Shown here piece after piece: positions 18,582-26,694 of a DNA stretch of 64,000 nucleotides. The notes beneath the pieces were generated by a model. The model made no database searches, was not told the DNA's origin, and saw only the letters and a program-made list of their open reading frames with translations. The translations under genes were made by a program, and so were the position numbers. Origin of the DNA: Planctomycetaceae bacterium (lineage in GTDB: Bacteria > Planctomycetota > Planctomycetia > Planctomycetales > Planctomycetaceae); the NCBI GenBank assembly GCA_021732975.1, contig JAKFWC010000022.1:1-64000 (forward strand). The letters are read 5' to 3'. Numbering within the stretch: position 1 is the first letter of the stretch; each line of letters begins with the position of its first letter.

Positions 18582-20003
18582 TCAGACGTTCTTCGCTTCG
18601 CGCATTTCTATCAGGGCATGCCGGATATCCCGCAGGGTAACAGCGTCTTTGAGAACACGCCCGCCGGGGCTTTCCGTCAGCTCTTCCGCGACGGAGCCCA
18701 TTTTCTTGGACAACGCCAGAATCACCGGCACGCCCTTCCGCTTGCAACGCTTCACCGCCGCCTGAAAAACCGGCACGACCTCATCGCCCAGCGACTCCCC
18801 GATGAAGATCACTCCCGCGGGGTTGTCGCTGTCGACGCGGTTTAAGGCTCGAATCGGATCGGTCAACACCAGCACCCGGTAGCCGTGCTTCGTGAAATAT
18901 TCCCGCAGTGCATCCTGCTGCTTGGCGCGGCTTTCCACGCAAATGATGACGGGGGCCAACTTCGGCGGCGGTTCCGCAGGCGTGTCCGGTTCAGACCATG
19001 CCGTACCCGAGATCTTTCGCAGATCGGCGACGACTTCCGTGGGCGACTGATACCGCTCATCGGGATCGATCGCGATCAGCTTGTCGACAACCGCCGCAAT
19101 CGCCCGCGGCAAACTTGGATCGAGATTGCGGATCGGCCGTACATCGCGATAACGGCTGAACAACTTGCGGTCTTCGCGGCGTTTGCTCGGCTCGTATGGC
19201 GGTTGACCGGTCAGCAATTCGTAGTAAATCGCACCGAGGAAGTACAGATCGCTGCGGGGATCGTTGTCCGGTGCCCCGGTGTTCTTCTCGATGGTGGCAT
19301 ATTCAATCGCGCGATCGACTTCGTCATCGATCGCGGCGAACGAGGCATCCTGGCCGGCGAGGCCGAAGTCCACCAGCTTGGCCACACCTTGCGAACTGAG
19401 AAGCACGTTAGACAGTTTCAGATCGCGGTGCGTCAGTCCCAAACTGAGGGCGTATTCCAACCCCTCGGCGATATCGAGCACATACTTTGTCGCGTCCGTC
19501 GGCGAGAATTTCTTGCGGATCTTGATGAAATCGCGAAAGTTGCCCCCTTCGACGAACTCCATCGTGAAATAGTGCTGGTTGCCGTCGCTGCCGACTTCGT
19601 AAATTGGCACGATGTTCTTGTGCAGCAACCGTTTACCGAGCTCTCCTTCACGCCGAAACAGCATCACGGCCCGGGGGTCGTCGACAAACCGCTGCCGCAG
19701 CACTTTGATCGCCACGACTTGGGCACTGTCGACCGCCGAACCGCGAAATACTCGCGCAAAACTTCCGGAGGCATTGCGGTACAGGAGTTTATAGCCGCCG
19801 AGCCGCAGGCCTTCCGTTTCGCGTTTCTTCAGCACCCCCGATTGATACGACGTAATGGCCCCGAGGATTTCGAGTTCTTTGATGAGGCCATCGACGGTGA
19901 CGCGCGCGCCGAGCACCCGCTTGGCTTCCTGCAGGTGAGCGGGATCGACCAGCCGCAATCGCAGCAATAATTCTTCGAGTTGGGCCAGCGTCGAAAACGA
20001 CAT
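18582..20003 (-). CDS. Ser/Thr protein kinase with C-terminal degenerate receiver domain
   Basis: A 473-residue Hanks-type kinase with no membrane segment. Residues 1-65 form a helical N-terminal region. The kinase domain (about 68-340) has Lys100 (VVAIKVL), HRD (His192-Asp194), Asn199 and DFG (Asp212), so it should be active, but the glycine loop is reduced to RNASGSFARV. A receiver-like domain (about 350-465) follows: VIICVES takes the place of the acidic VVDDD, and GVIFIGESLGD lacks the phospho-Asp, while the Lys before the last helix (GRVLKD) remains. It is therefore probably a pseudo-receiver that binds a partner rather than taking a phosphate. Its neighbours give no hint of substrates. 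Confidence 0.9.
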   Translation of the reverse strand: MSFSTLAQLEELLLRLRLVDPAHLQEAKRVLGARVTVDGLIKELEILGAITSYQSGVLKKRETEGLRLGGYKLLYRNASGSFARVFRGSAVDSAQVVAIKVLRQRFVDDPRAVMLFRREGELGKRLLHKNIVPIYEVGSDGNQHYFTMEFVEGGNFRDFIKIRKKFSPTDATKYVLDIAEGLEYALSLGLTHRDLKLSNVLLSSQGVAKLVDFGLAGQDASFAAIDDEVDRAIEYATIEKNTGAPDNDPRSDLYFLGAIYYELLTGQPPYEPSKRREDRKLFSRYRDVRPIRNLDPSLPRAIAAVVDKLIAIDPDERYQSPTEVVADLRKISGTAWSEPDTPAEPPPKLAPVIICVESRAKQQDALREYFTKHGYRVLVLTDPIRALNRVDSDNPAGVIFIGESLGDEVVPVFQAAVKRCKRKGVPVILALSKKMGSVAEELTESPGGRVLKDAVTLRDIRHALIEMREAKNV

Positions 20004-20242
20004 GCGTAAAACTCAAACGGAATAACCAAAAATCGGTCGCACCGGTCCCCTGGCCCGAGGTCCGGCGAGGCAACGGTCGTCACCATACGAATTGAAAGGT
20101 CGACAAGTTCGCGGGCGAATCTTCATGGTAACGTCCGCCCGACCGGTCGCAAGCGGAGTCGCCGATTTGATGACCCACGGGTCGGTTCGATTCTCCGGAT
20201 GAGGCACACCGGACAGGTCGCGCGTGCCGGACGGATCGCACC

Positions 20243-20334
20243 GTTTAGCCGCGACCCGCCAGGGGAGCGCTGCGGGGAACGCACAGCGCGCTCGCACATT
20301 CAACGCAGCGCTCCCCTCCGGGTCGCGGCTAAAC
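20243..20334. repeat. Near-perfect 31-bp inverted repeat overlapping the nagA-like stop codon
   Basis: GTTTAGCCGCGACCCG..AGGGGAGCGCTGCG at 20243-20274 pairs with 20304-20334, differing only around the CC/G junction, with a 29-base loop. The TAG of the right arm (20329-20331) is the stop codon of the NagA-like gene. It occupies the middle of the gap 20004-20328; the rest of that gap is empty. Confidence 0.8.
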
Positions 20335-21501
20335 GAAAGTGGGCAACCTTCCATACCGTACGACCCCACCGGCAATGGTCGCTTCGATCTGCAACCGGTC
20401 TGCGCCGTCGGTGTGACGGAACAGAAACAGATCGGCCAAACCGTGTCGACGTAACCGCGGGGCTTCGTAACCTAATAACTTCGCCGGGTTGCGGCTGGTC
20501 ATTTGGATCGCTTCGCGCCAGCCGACACCGGCGTACTCGCGGACCTTCACGACACAGACATCCGTTTCGAGCGCGGAACCGGCAAGCAGTTCCCGCTGAC
20601 CAGCGACGACCAACTTTCCATTATCCAGAATCTCGCTGCGGCCAAGTTTGCTCTCATAAATACCGGGCGGACACCCCGCCCATCCCGCGGCGTCACACGT
20701 TAATACCACATTTCGCGGCGACTTCACTTTCACCACAGTCCGCACAATGTTCGCAGGGAGATGATGGCCGTCGACGATCAAACTGGATGTCAGACGATCA
20801 TCCGCGAGTTGTTCCCACAGCGGATTGCGATGCCGATGCAACATGGTCGAGCAACCGTTGCCGAGATGCGTGCTGAGCCGGGCCCCGGCATCGGCCGCCG
20901 CGCGGATTTGCTCCGGCGTGGCGGCCGTGTGACCGATGGCAATGACGATGCCGTTTTCCACGGCGCGACGAATGAACTCGATAACGCCGTCCTGTTCCGG
21001 GGCGACGGTCACCAACTTGATGCGACCGCCCGCGGCGTCCTGCAGGCGTGAGAATTCGTCCCAATCGGCCCGACACACATGCTGCCGGGGATGCGCACCG
21101 CGCGGTCCGTCTTCTGAAGAGATGTACGGACCTTCAAGATGACACCCCGGCACCATCCGCGCCGTGACCGGATCTTGCTCGCACGCCTGACGAATGACGC
21201 AAAACCCGTGTTCGAGGGCGGCGAACGAATTCGTGATCAACGTCGGACACAGCCGTGTCACACCAAACCGCAGATAGGCCTGCACCGCGCGATGGACTTG
21301 CTCCGGGGTGAGCGCGTCGTCGCTGAACCAGGTGCCGCCGTGGCCGTTGATCTGCAGATCGAACAACGCCGGGGCCATCATCGGCCAGGATTCCAGATCG
21401 TCCCCTGGCCACACCGGTCGCACCGAAGCGATGCGATCCCCCTCGATGACGACTTCAATGGGTTCGCCCGTATCGTAACGCCGTCCACAGACTGTCAGCA
21501 T
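20329..21501 (-). CDS. N-acetylglucosamine-6-phosphate deacetylase-like amidohydrolase
   Basis: A 390-residue amidohydrolase of the NagA family, which removes acetate from GlcNAc-6-phosphate in amino-sugar breakdown. It has the metal and substrate motifs in order: DLQINGHGG early, HLEGPYIS (metal Glu), AIGHTAATPEQ, STHLGNGC and the catalytic Asp in LTCDAAGWAG. The end, SRNPAKLLGY, is typical. It has no sugar-kinase or deaminase neighbour, so the exact substrate may differ from GlcNAc-6-P. The stop codon lies inside a REP-like inverted repeat. ATG 21501 is used. Confidence 0.85.
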   Translation of the reverse strand: MLTVCGRRYDTGEPIEVVIEGDRIASVRPVWPGDDLESWPMMAPALFDLQINGHGGTWFSDDALTPEQVHRAVQAYLRFGVTRLCPTLITNSFAALEHGFCVIRQACEQDPVTARMVPGCHLEGPYISSEDGPRGAHPRQHVCRADWDEFSRLQDAAGGRIKLVTVAPEQDGVIEFIRRAVENGIVIAIGHTAATPEQIRAAADAGARLSTHLGNGCSTMLHRHRNPLWEQLADDRLTSSLIVDGHHLPANIVRTVVKVKSPRNVVLTCDAAGWAGCPPGIYESKLGRSEILDNGKLVVAGQRELLAGSALETDVCVVKVREYAGVGWREAIQMTSRNPAKLLGYEAPRLRRHGLADLFLFRHTDGADRLQIEATIAGGVVRYGRLPTFV

Positions 21502-21529
21502 GTTGGCTCGTCACCGCGAGGAGAAAGAC

Positions 21530-21832
21530 TGTCCACAGATTTCACAGATTAACACAGATTCGGAGGGAAGAGAGAGCCATGCAGGAGAGGAGGATTATCC
21601 ACAGAGAACACCGAAGGCACAGAAAAGAGAGAAGTGAGAAAGGGGAAGAGGGAGGAAGAAGAGGGGAAATAAATTGCGATTTGAATGCATTCATTCTCTC
21701 TTTTCTCTCCCGTATTCCTGCTCTTTTCCTTTCTGTGTCCTTCTGTGTTCTCTGTGGATCAATCGCCTTACCTCTTCCGGGCTTCTCTCTCTTCTCTCCG
21801 AATCTGTGTGAATCTGTGAAATCTGTGGATCC
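21530..21832. repeat. About 300-bp nested inverted repeat (CCACAGATTTCACAGATT type)
   Basis: The outer arms, TCCACAGATTTCACAGATT..CACAGATTCGGAG (from 21532) and CTCCGAATCTGTGTGAATCTGTGAAATCTGTGGAT (to 21830), pair imperfectly. Inner arms near 21597-21640 (ATCCACAGAGAACACCGAAGGCACAG) and 21727-21763 pair as well. The centre is A/G-rich on one strand. The whole fills the 345-bp gap 21502-21846 and could fold into one long hairpin. It is not a CRISPR array, because the units are not evenly spaced. Confidence 0.8.
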
Positions 21833-21846
21833 TCCGCCGCATTTTT

Positions 21847-23250
21847 TCACGGCAAGTCGGGATGTCGGGTGTGCCAGTCGGTGCGGGATTGGTAGGCCAT
21901 CGCGAGGCCGAGCAGGCGGTTTTCTTCCAAGGCACGGCCGACGAGTTGGAAGCCGGTCGGGAGATTATCCTGGCCGAAGCCGTTGCACAGCGCGATGGCG
22001 GGCAGACCGGCGGCGTTGCTCGCGACACCGAGCGAGGTGCTGGAAAAGCCTTTCGACCATTCGCGGAAGTCGCGATCAATCGGCCCGGCAACCGTCGATA
22101 AGGACGGGGCAACGATGGCATCGTACTTCTCGAAGAAGGCATCGAGCGCGTGTTGAATCTTAGCGCGCACGCGCAGGGCGTTGATGTAATCTTTCGCGGG
22201 GATGGCGAGCGTGGAGTGGCCGCCCCAGCGGTCTTCGGGGGCGGAGAGTTCCCACACCTTTCCCTCGCGGATGAACTCCTCAAATGCCGCCGCTTGTTCG
22301 CAGTTGATGATCGTGCCTACCACCGCGCTGTAGGGCAGCGGCGGGAGTTCGATTTCTTCGATCTCCGCAAAGGCGCTCAAGACCTTCAGCGTGTCCTCAA
22401 AGTTGGCACGCACTTCCGGCTGGACGTTTTCCAACGCCCCTTTAATGGTCGCAATGCGGGCTTTCTTCCCCGCGAAATCGTACGGCGTGAATTGATACGG
22501 TTCGACGATGCTTGTCGGATCGTGTGGATCGACCCCACCAATCGCATGCAGTACATGGCCGCAGTCTTCGGCGGTGCGTGCCATCGGCCCGAGTTTGTCG
22601 AGTGTCCATGATAGTGCCATCGCGCCGTGACGGCTCACGCGGCCGTAAGTCGGTCGCAGTCCCGCGACGCCGTTGTATCCCGCGGGAGTGATGATCGACC
22701 CCGACGTTTCAGAGCCGATGGCATACGGCACCAACCCCGCGGCGACGGCCGCCCCCGGCCCCGACGACGATCCGCCCGACCAGCGCTCGCGGTTCCATCC
22801 ATTCCGGCCCGGTCCTGTGAAGGATGCGTCCGCCTGCCGGTAACCGAACCCGCCCGCGATTTCGACCATCGACAACTTCGCGACCAGCACCGCTCCGGCA
22901 TTGCGCAGTCGTTCGATCACCGTCGCGTCCATGTCGATGATGCGGTCTTTGAATGGCGCGGCTCCCCATGTCGTCGGGATGCCGCGCGTGGCGAGCAGAT
23001 CTTTCGCCCCATACGGAATGCCGTGAAGCGGCCCACGGTCCTGTCCCTGGGCGAACAGTCGGTCGGCTTCCGCCGCCTGTTTCAGGGCGAGATCACGTGC
23101 TAGCGTCACCACGCAGTTAAACTGTGGGCCAAGACGTTCCAGCCGTTCGAGATAGAACTCGGTGAGCGCAACCGAAGTAGTTTCACCCTGCCGCAGACGT
23201 TGTGCCCATTGCGTGACGGTCGAAAAAGCATCGTCGGGAGTGAGTTTCAC
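21847..23250 (-). CDS. Amidase signature family protein
   Basis: A 467-residue amidase of the GatA/FAAH type, hydrolysing an amide to acid and ammonia. The Ser-cisSer-Lys triad is present: Lys83 (PYGAKDLLATRG), the cis-Ser in RWSGGSSSGPG (about 162) and the nucleophile Ser185 in GSETSGSI. Length is normal. GTG 23250 overlaps the stop codon of the upstream Tat protein by 4 bases (GTGA), which indicates translational coupling. No gatB or gatC is nearby, so it is more likely a stand-alone amidase than part of the tRNA amidotransferase. The substrate is unknown. Confidence 0.9.
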   Translation of the reverse strand: MKLTPDDAFSTVTQWAQRLRQGETTSVALTEFYLERLERLGPQFNCVVTLARDLALKQAAEADRLFAQGQDRGPLHGIPYGAKDLLATRGIPTTWGAAPFKDRIIDMDATVIERLRNAGAVLVAKLSMVEIAGGFGYRQADASFTGPGRNGWNRERWSGGSSSGPGAAVAAGLVPYAIGSETSGSIITPAGYNGVAGLRPTYGRVSRHGAMALSWTLDKLGPMARTAEDCGHVLHAIGGVDPHDPTSIVEPYQFTPYDFAGKKARIATIKGALENVQPEVRANFEDTLKVLSAFAEIEEIELPPLPYSAVVGTIINCEQAAAFEEFIREGKVWELSAPEDRWGGHSTLAIPAKDYINALRVRAKIQHALDAFFEKYDAIVAPSLSTVAGPIDRDFREWSKGFSSTSLGVASNAAGLPAIALCNGFGQDNLPTGFQLVGRALEENRLLGLAMAYQSRTDWHTRHPDLP

Positions 23251-23603
23251 GGTGTCGCCTTCGGTGGGCCACCGTGGGGACGGTCGCTGCGGTAGGCGGC
23301 GAAGACGAACGCCGGTTCATCGCCATTCTGCAACGGGAATTTCGATAGCTCACGTCCGCGGGCCAGGTCGCTGCGGATGTCGCTGAAGAGGCCTTCGATG
23401 ACATCGTCGCTATAGTGCTCGCTGGGATATTGCTGGACGATGCCGGTGAGAATGAGTTCTGCCAGAGTCGGTGGCCGCGGTGGCGGGTCTTTCTTTTCGG
23501 GCTCCTCGGCAGCGTTAGCCGCCGGGGCAGAAGCGGTGCTCAGTCCGAGACCGAGTGCGAGTGCGAGTTGTTGCGCGAAGTCGCGGCGCGTGACGTTTGA
23601 CAC
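23247..23603 (-). CDS. Small Tat-signal protein coupled to the amidase
   Basis: A 118-residue protein with a twin-arginine type signal (VTRRDFAQQLALALGLGL) ending near ANAAEE, then a Pro/Lys-rich linker and a ~70-residue domain (LAELILTGIVQQYPSEHYS, then SDIRSDLARGRELSKFPL). It has no known catalytic motif. The GTG start at 23603 and a 4-base overlap with the amidase gene suggest the two products are made together; the small protein may be a chaperone or partner, which is inference. The amidase itself has no signal peptide, so export of the pair as a complex would be one reading. Confidence 0.72.
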   Translation of the reverse strand: MSNVTRRDFAQQLALALGLGLSTASAPAANAAEEPEKKDPPPRPPTLAELILTGIVQQYPSEHYSDDVIEGLFSDIRSDLARGRELSKFPLQNGDEPAFVFAAYRSDRPHGGPPKATP

Positions 23604-23633
23604 GTTGGCCCCCCTGCGTGACGCTCAGTTAAC

Positions 23634-23709
23634 CCCCCGGTTGTCCGCAACCGGGGGAGACAACGCGATCACTCTACAAAAAGCCCCCCGTTGAAGACAA
23701 CGGGGGGCT
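23634..23709. repeat. Two G/C palindromes between genes
   Basis: CCCCCGGTTG-TCCG-CAACCGGGGG (23634-23657) and AGCCCCCCGTTG-AAGA-CAACGGGGGGCT (23682-23709) lie in the 136-bp gap between the DUF1501 stop codon and the Tat protein gene. They could terminate transcription and are of the same style as the CCCCCGGTCA repeats. Confidence 0.75.
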
Positions 23710-23739
23710 AAATGAAGAGGTTGAATTATCGTGCGGCCA

Positions 23740-25089
23740 TCACACCACTTCCGGCATCGGGCTGCGGTGATCGACGAGGAACTGCGGGCGGCCGGTGGGA
23801 TCGGACAACGCCGTGTGCATCGGATCGATTCCCAGATTGTGGTAAATCGTCGCGATGATTTCCTGCAACGGCACCGGGCGATCTTTGGCGTACTCGCCCA
23901 GCCGATTCGTCGCCCCAATCACCTGACCGGTACGCATCCCACCGCCGGCGAGGAGCGCACAACTCACCTGTGGCCAGTGATCGCGACCGGCCTGGGCATT
24001 GATTCGCGGCGTGCGACCGAATTCACCCCAGACGGCGATCGTCGTGTCATTGAGCATCCCGCGAACATCGAGGTCTTCGATCAATGCACTCACGCACTGA
24101 TCGAGCTTTGAACCGTGATCGCGGACGAGATCAAAGTTCGCGCCGTGGCTGTCCCAGCGGCCGTAGCTCAGTGTTACCGAGCGAACGCCGACTTCCACCA
24201 ATCGGCGGGCCATCAACAGATGTTCGTTACAGGTCGGAGCCCCGTCGTACTGATATTTGTAGGGCTTGCCATCACCGTAACGGGCGACGATCTTCGGGTC
24301 TTCTTTCGAGAGATCGAGCGCATCAACGAGTTTGCTGGATGTGAGGACGCCGAACGCGGCATCGGCGAAGGCGTCCATCCCGGTGAGCATGCCGGTGGCG
24401 TCGACTTCCCGCTTGAGCAGATCGAGACCACTGAGCAATTGGCGGCGGTCACCGAGCCGGTCGAGTGTCACCCCATTGAGCCGCAGGTCTTCCATCCCCT
24501 GCCCTTGCGGTTTGAACGGCTGAAACGCGGCACCGAGGAAGCCTGAAGCGCCCGGTTCCGACCAGGGGACATGCTGAGTGCGATCCGCCAGCGCGACCGA
24601 CGGCGGCACCGCTTTATCGACCGGGCCCTGTAACTTGGAAACGACCGAGCCGATGCACGGACGGCCGCCCACGGATGCAATTGAGTTCCGTGGCCAACCA
24701 CTCAGCGATTGATAGGCGTCATGAGCATCGACACTGCCCGTCACCGAACGAATGAAGACGCACTTGTCGGCGAGAGCTGCAATCCGCGGGAAGACTTCGC
24801 CGATTTCGATGCCCGGCACGCTGGTCTTGATCGGATCGAATTCCCCCCGGATTTCCTTGGGGGCGTCGGTCTTGATGTCCCACATATCCTGATGCGGCGG
24901 CCCACCACCCAGGAAAATATTGATCACGGCTTTGTGTGACGACTTCGAGCCATTGGCCGCTTGTGCTTGCAGAATCTGTGGCAGACTGAGACTGGCGAGG
25001 GAACCGAAGGCGAACCCGCCAATTTTCAAAAAACCGCGGCGGGGAATGCCGTCGCAATAACGGTGAGTGGGTCCGGGGATGGTGAGCAT
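23740..25089 (-). CDS. DUF1501 Tat-exported protein
   Basis: A 449-residue member of DUF1501, a family with an alkaline phosphatase/sulfatase-like fold that is greatly expanded in planctomycetes. A Tat signal is present (IPRRGFLKIGGFAFGS) with cleavage near QAQAANG. Typical blocks follow: VINIFLGGGPPHQDMWDIK, VFIRSVTGSVDAHDAYQ, SYGRWDSHG and the closing WGEFGRTPRIN..AGRDHWPQ. These resemble the metal-binding Asp/His positions of the fold. The substrate is not known. In other planctomycetes such genes often lie next to DUF1549/DUF1553 cytochromes; none is seen here. Confidence 0.92.
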   Translation of the reverse strand: MLTIPGPTHRYCDGIPRRGFLKIGGFAFGSLASLSLPQILQAQAANGSKSSHKAVINIFLGGGPPHQDMWDIKTDAPKEIRGEFDPIKTSVPGIEIGEVFPRIAALADKCVFIRSVTGSVDAHDAYQSLSGWPRNSIASVGGRPCIGSVVSKLQGPVDKAVPPSVALADRTQHVPWSEPGASGFLGAAFQPFKPQGQGMEDLRLNGVTLDRLGDRRQLLSGLDLLKREVDATGMLTGMDAFADAAFGVLTSSKLVDALDLSKEDPKIVARYGDGKPYKYQYDGAPTCNEHLLMARRLVEVGVRSVTLSYGRWDSHGANFDLVRDHGSKLDQCVSALIEDLDVRGMLNDTTIAVWGEFGRTPRINAQAGRDHWPQVSCALLAGGGMRTGQVIGATNRLGEYAKDRPVPLQEIIATIYHNLGIDPMHTALSDPTGRPQFLVDHRSPMPEVV

Positions 25090-25311
25090 GGCGATCCCTT
25101 TGTCTACCGCAGGAAACGACGGAGCCCTCGCCGCCGATCTTGCCGAAAAGGAAGATCAGCCGGAGAACGCATCAGCCGACAAACATGAATTGTATCGACT
25201 TGACGGGCGAACGCAAATCACGATTGTCGAACATAGTGTTCTTTAGTTCAGTAATTTTCGAGCAAATAGAGAGCCTGTAGGATTCACGGCGAGTGCATGC
25301 GGTGGTGACGG

Positions 25312-26625
25312 TCAAATCGGGTGGGACCAACCGACGTATTTGCTGAGGTGCTGGTGCAACGCGGCAGCGAGCTTTTGGGTGAAGGAACGCGGGCGGGCTC
25401 CCACCGAAATGCTCAGCCGGGAACCGGAAGTGGAACAGCACACCGAGATCGATGGGATATTCCAGACGCCAGCCTGGGCATATCCGTTTCGCAGGACGGC
25501 TGTGCCCCATTCATCACCCGGCCGGCCGAACTCGCCGAGATCGGAAACACAGACATCGGGCGTGAGCCGGAAGTTGCTGTAGAGTTTATTGATGCCGAAC
25601 TGAAGCAGCCGGAAGGGGATCACGCGGGAGAAGAAACGAACGCGGGGGACATCAGAGGCAACCGGACTGCGACGGAGTCCGAAGTGTGGTCCCCGTTCTT
25701 CTTTCATGCGGTCGCGGAGCTGCTGCACCATGTCCGACATAGTAATGCCGGGGGCGTGCTTCACGCGCATCTTGGCCTGGCCGATCAACATGCTTGCAGG
25801 AGCGGGTTGCAGTTCGGGCGGGAGATAGCGTCGCAGGTTGACCATTGTGGCCAATTCGAGGGCGGCATCCGGATCGATCTCGACGACATCGCGCATCGCC
25901 ATCCCCAACGCGGCCAGAATCGCCAGCGTCGCCGTGGCGCGGTCGCGCATTGCCCGTGCTGTGAGTTCTGTTAACGAGCCTTCCGGGTACGACAACAACC
26001 CCGGCAGATCGGGCGGATCTTCCGGGGTGGCATCGGGGATCCGAAACAGCGCGGGATCTTTTCGCTGGTCCCGAAATTCCTGGCGAAGAACTTTCATGTA
26101 GTCCTCGCGCTGCTGTTCTGAAACGATCGAACGGAACAGCGCCACCGTTCGCCGAACGACCGGAGCATCCTCGGCGGGGATCGGCGTCTCGGCGCGGTAA
26201 TGCGCCGCAATGGTATTGATCAGCATGTAAGCGGCGGTCGCGTCGGCAAGGCGATGATCCACCCGCATGCACAACGTGTCATCAGTGGGGCCACGCAGAA
26301 CGATCAGTTTGACTGCGGCATCCACCAGGCCGTGCATGACGGCATCTACAGCGGCAGAAGAACCATCGGTCGTCACCATCGAAACGAGTTCACGACGGTC
26401 TTCGCGGGGAATCGGTTCCCAATACGGTTGCCAGAAGGCCGCCACGAACCGATGGCTCCACATGGGCTCCTCGGCAAGGGCGACCAGAAACGCCGCGGTC
26501 AGCCGTTCGCCATCCAGCCGACCGGAAAATTGCAGAACGCAGTTGATATCGCACTGATAGAGCGGAACCATCGCCGCGAACATCTTCTCGCACAAATCGG
26601 CGGGGATACGACGGGCGCGGGACAT
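25312..26625 (-). CDS. Condensation-domain-like acyltransferase 2
   Basis: A 437-residue protein of the chloramphenicol acetyltransferase/condensation superfamily (the fold of NRPS C domains, PapA5 and alcohol acyltransferases). The active-site motif is RVDHRLADA: His124 and Asp128 sit as in the HHxxxDG motif, but the first His is Asp. Two halves are visible, with the second holding MVNLRRYLPPE, RGPHFGLRRS and CVSDLGEFGRPG, the last in the place of the DFGWG structural motif. It is a paralogue of the gene at 27935 (shared MVPxYQxDxNCVL, EPMWSxRF, PREDR, DHRLADA and YVGW end). It is the last gene of a four-gene set with an acyl carrier protein and KAS III, so it probably moves a carrier-bound acyl group to an alcohol or amine (inference). 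Confidence 0.8.
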   Translation of the reverse strand: MSRARRIPADLCEKMFAAMVPLYQCDINCVLQFSGRLDGERLTAAFLVALAEEPMWSHRFVAAFWQPYWEPIPREDRRELVSMVTTDGSSAAVDAVMHGLVDAAVKLIVLRGPTDDTLCMRVDHRLADATAAYMLINTIAAHYRAETPIPAEDAPVVRRTVALFRSIVSEQQREDYMKVLRQEFRDQRKDPALFRIPDATPEDPPDLPGLLSYPEGSLTELTARAMRDRATATLAILAALGMAMRDVVEIDPDAALELATMVNLRRYLPPELQPAPASMLIGQAKMRVKHAPGITMSDMVQQLRDRMKEERGPHFGLRRSPVASDVPRVRFFSRVIPFRLLQFGINKLYSNFRLTPDVCVSDLGEFGRPGDEWGTAVLRNGYAQAGVWNIPSISVCCSTSGSRLSISVGARPRSFTQKLAAALHQHLSKYVGWSHPI

Positions 26626-26694
26626 TGGGAGACGGCTCGCTGAAGGCGATGGGATGAGGGCGCGGTGATTCTGCGAAGCGACAAGCGTGGGGTG

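Noticed and set aside
21530..21832. CRISPR array
   Set aside because: Repeats are short, inverted and unevenly spaced, with no cas genes anywhere in the window.
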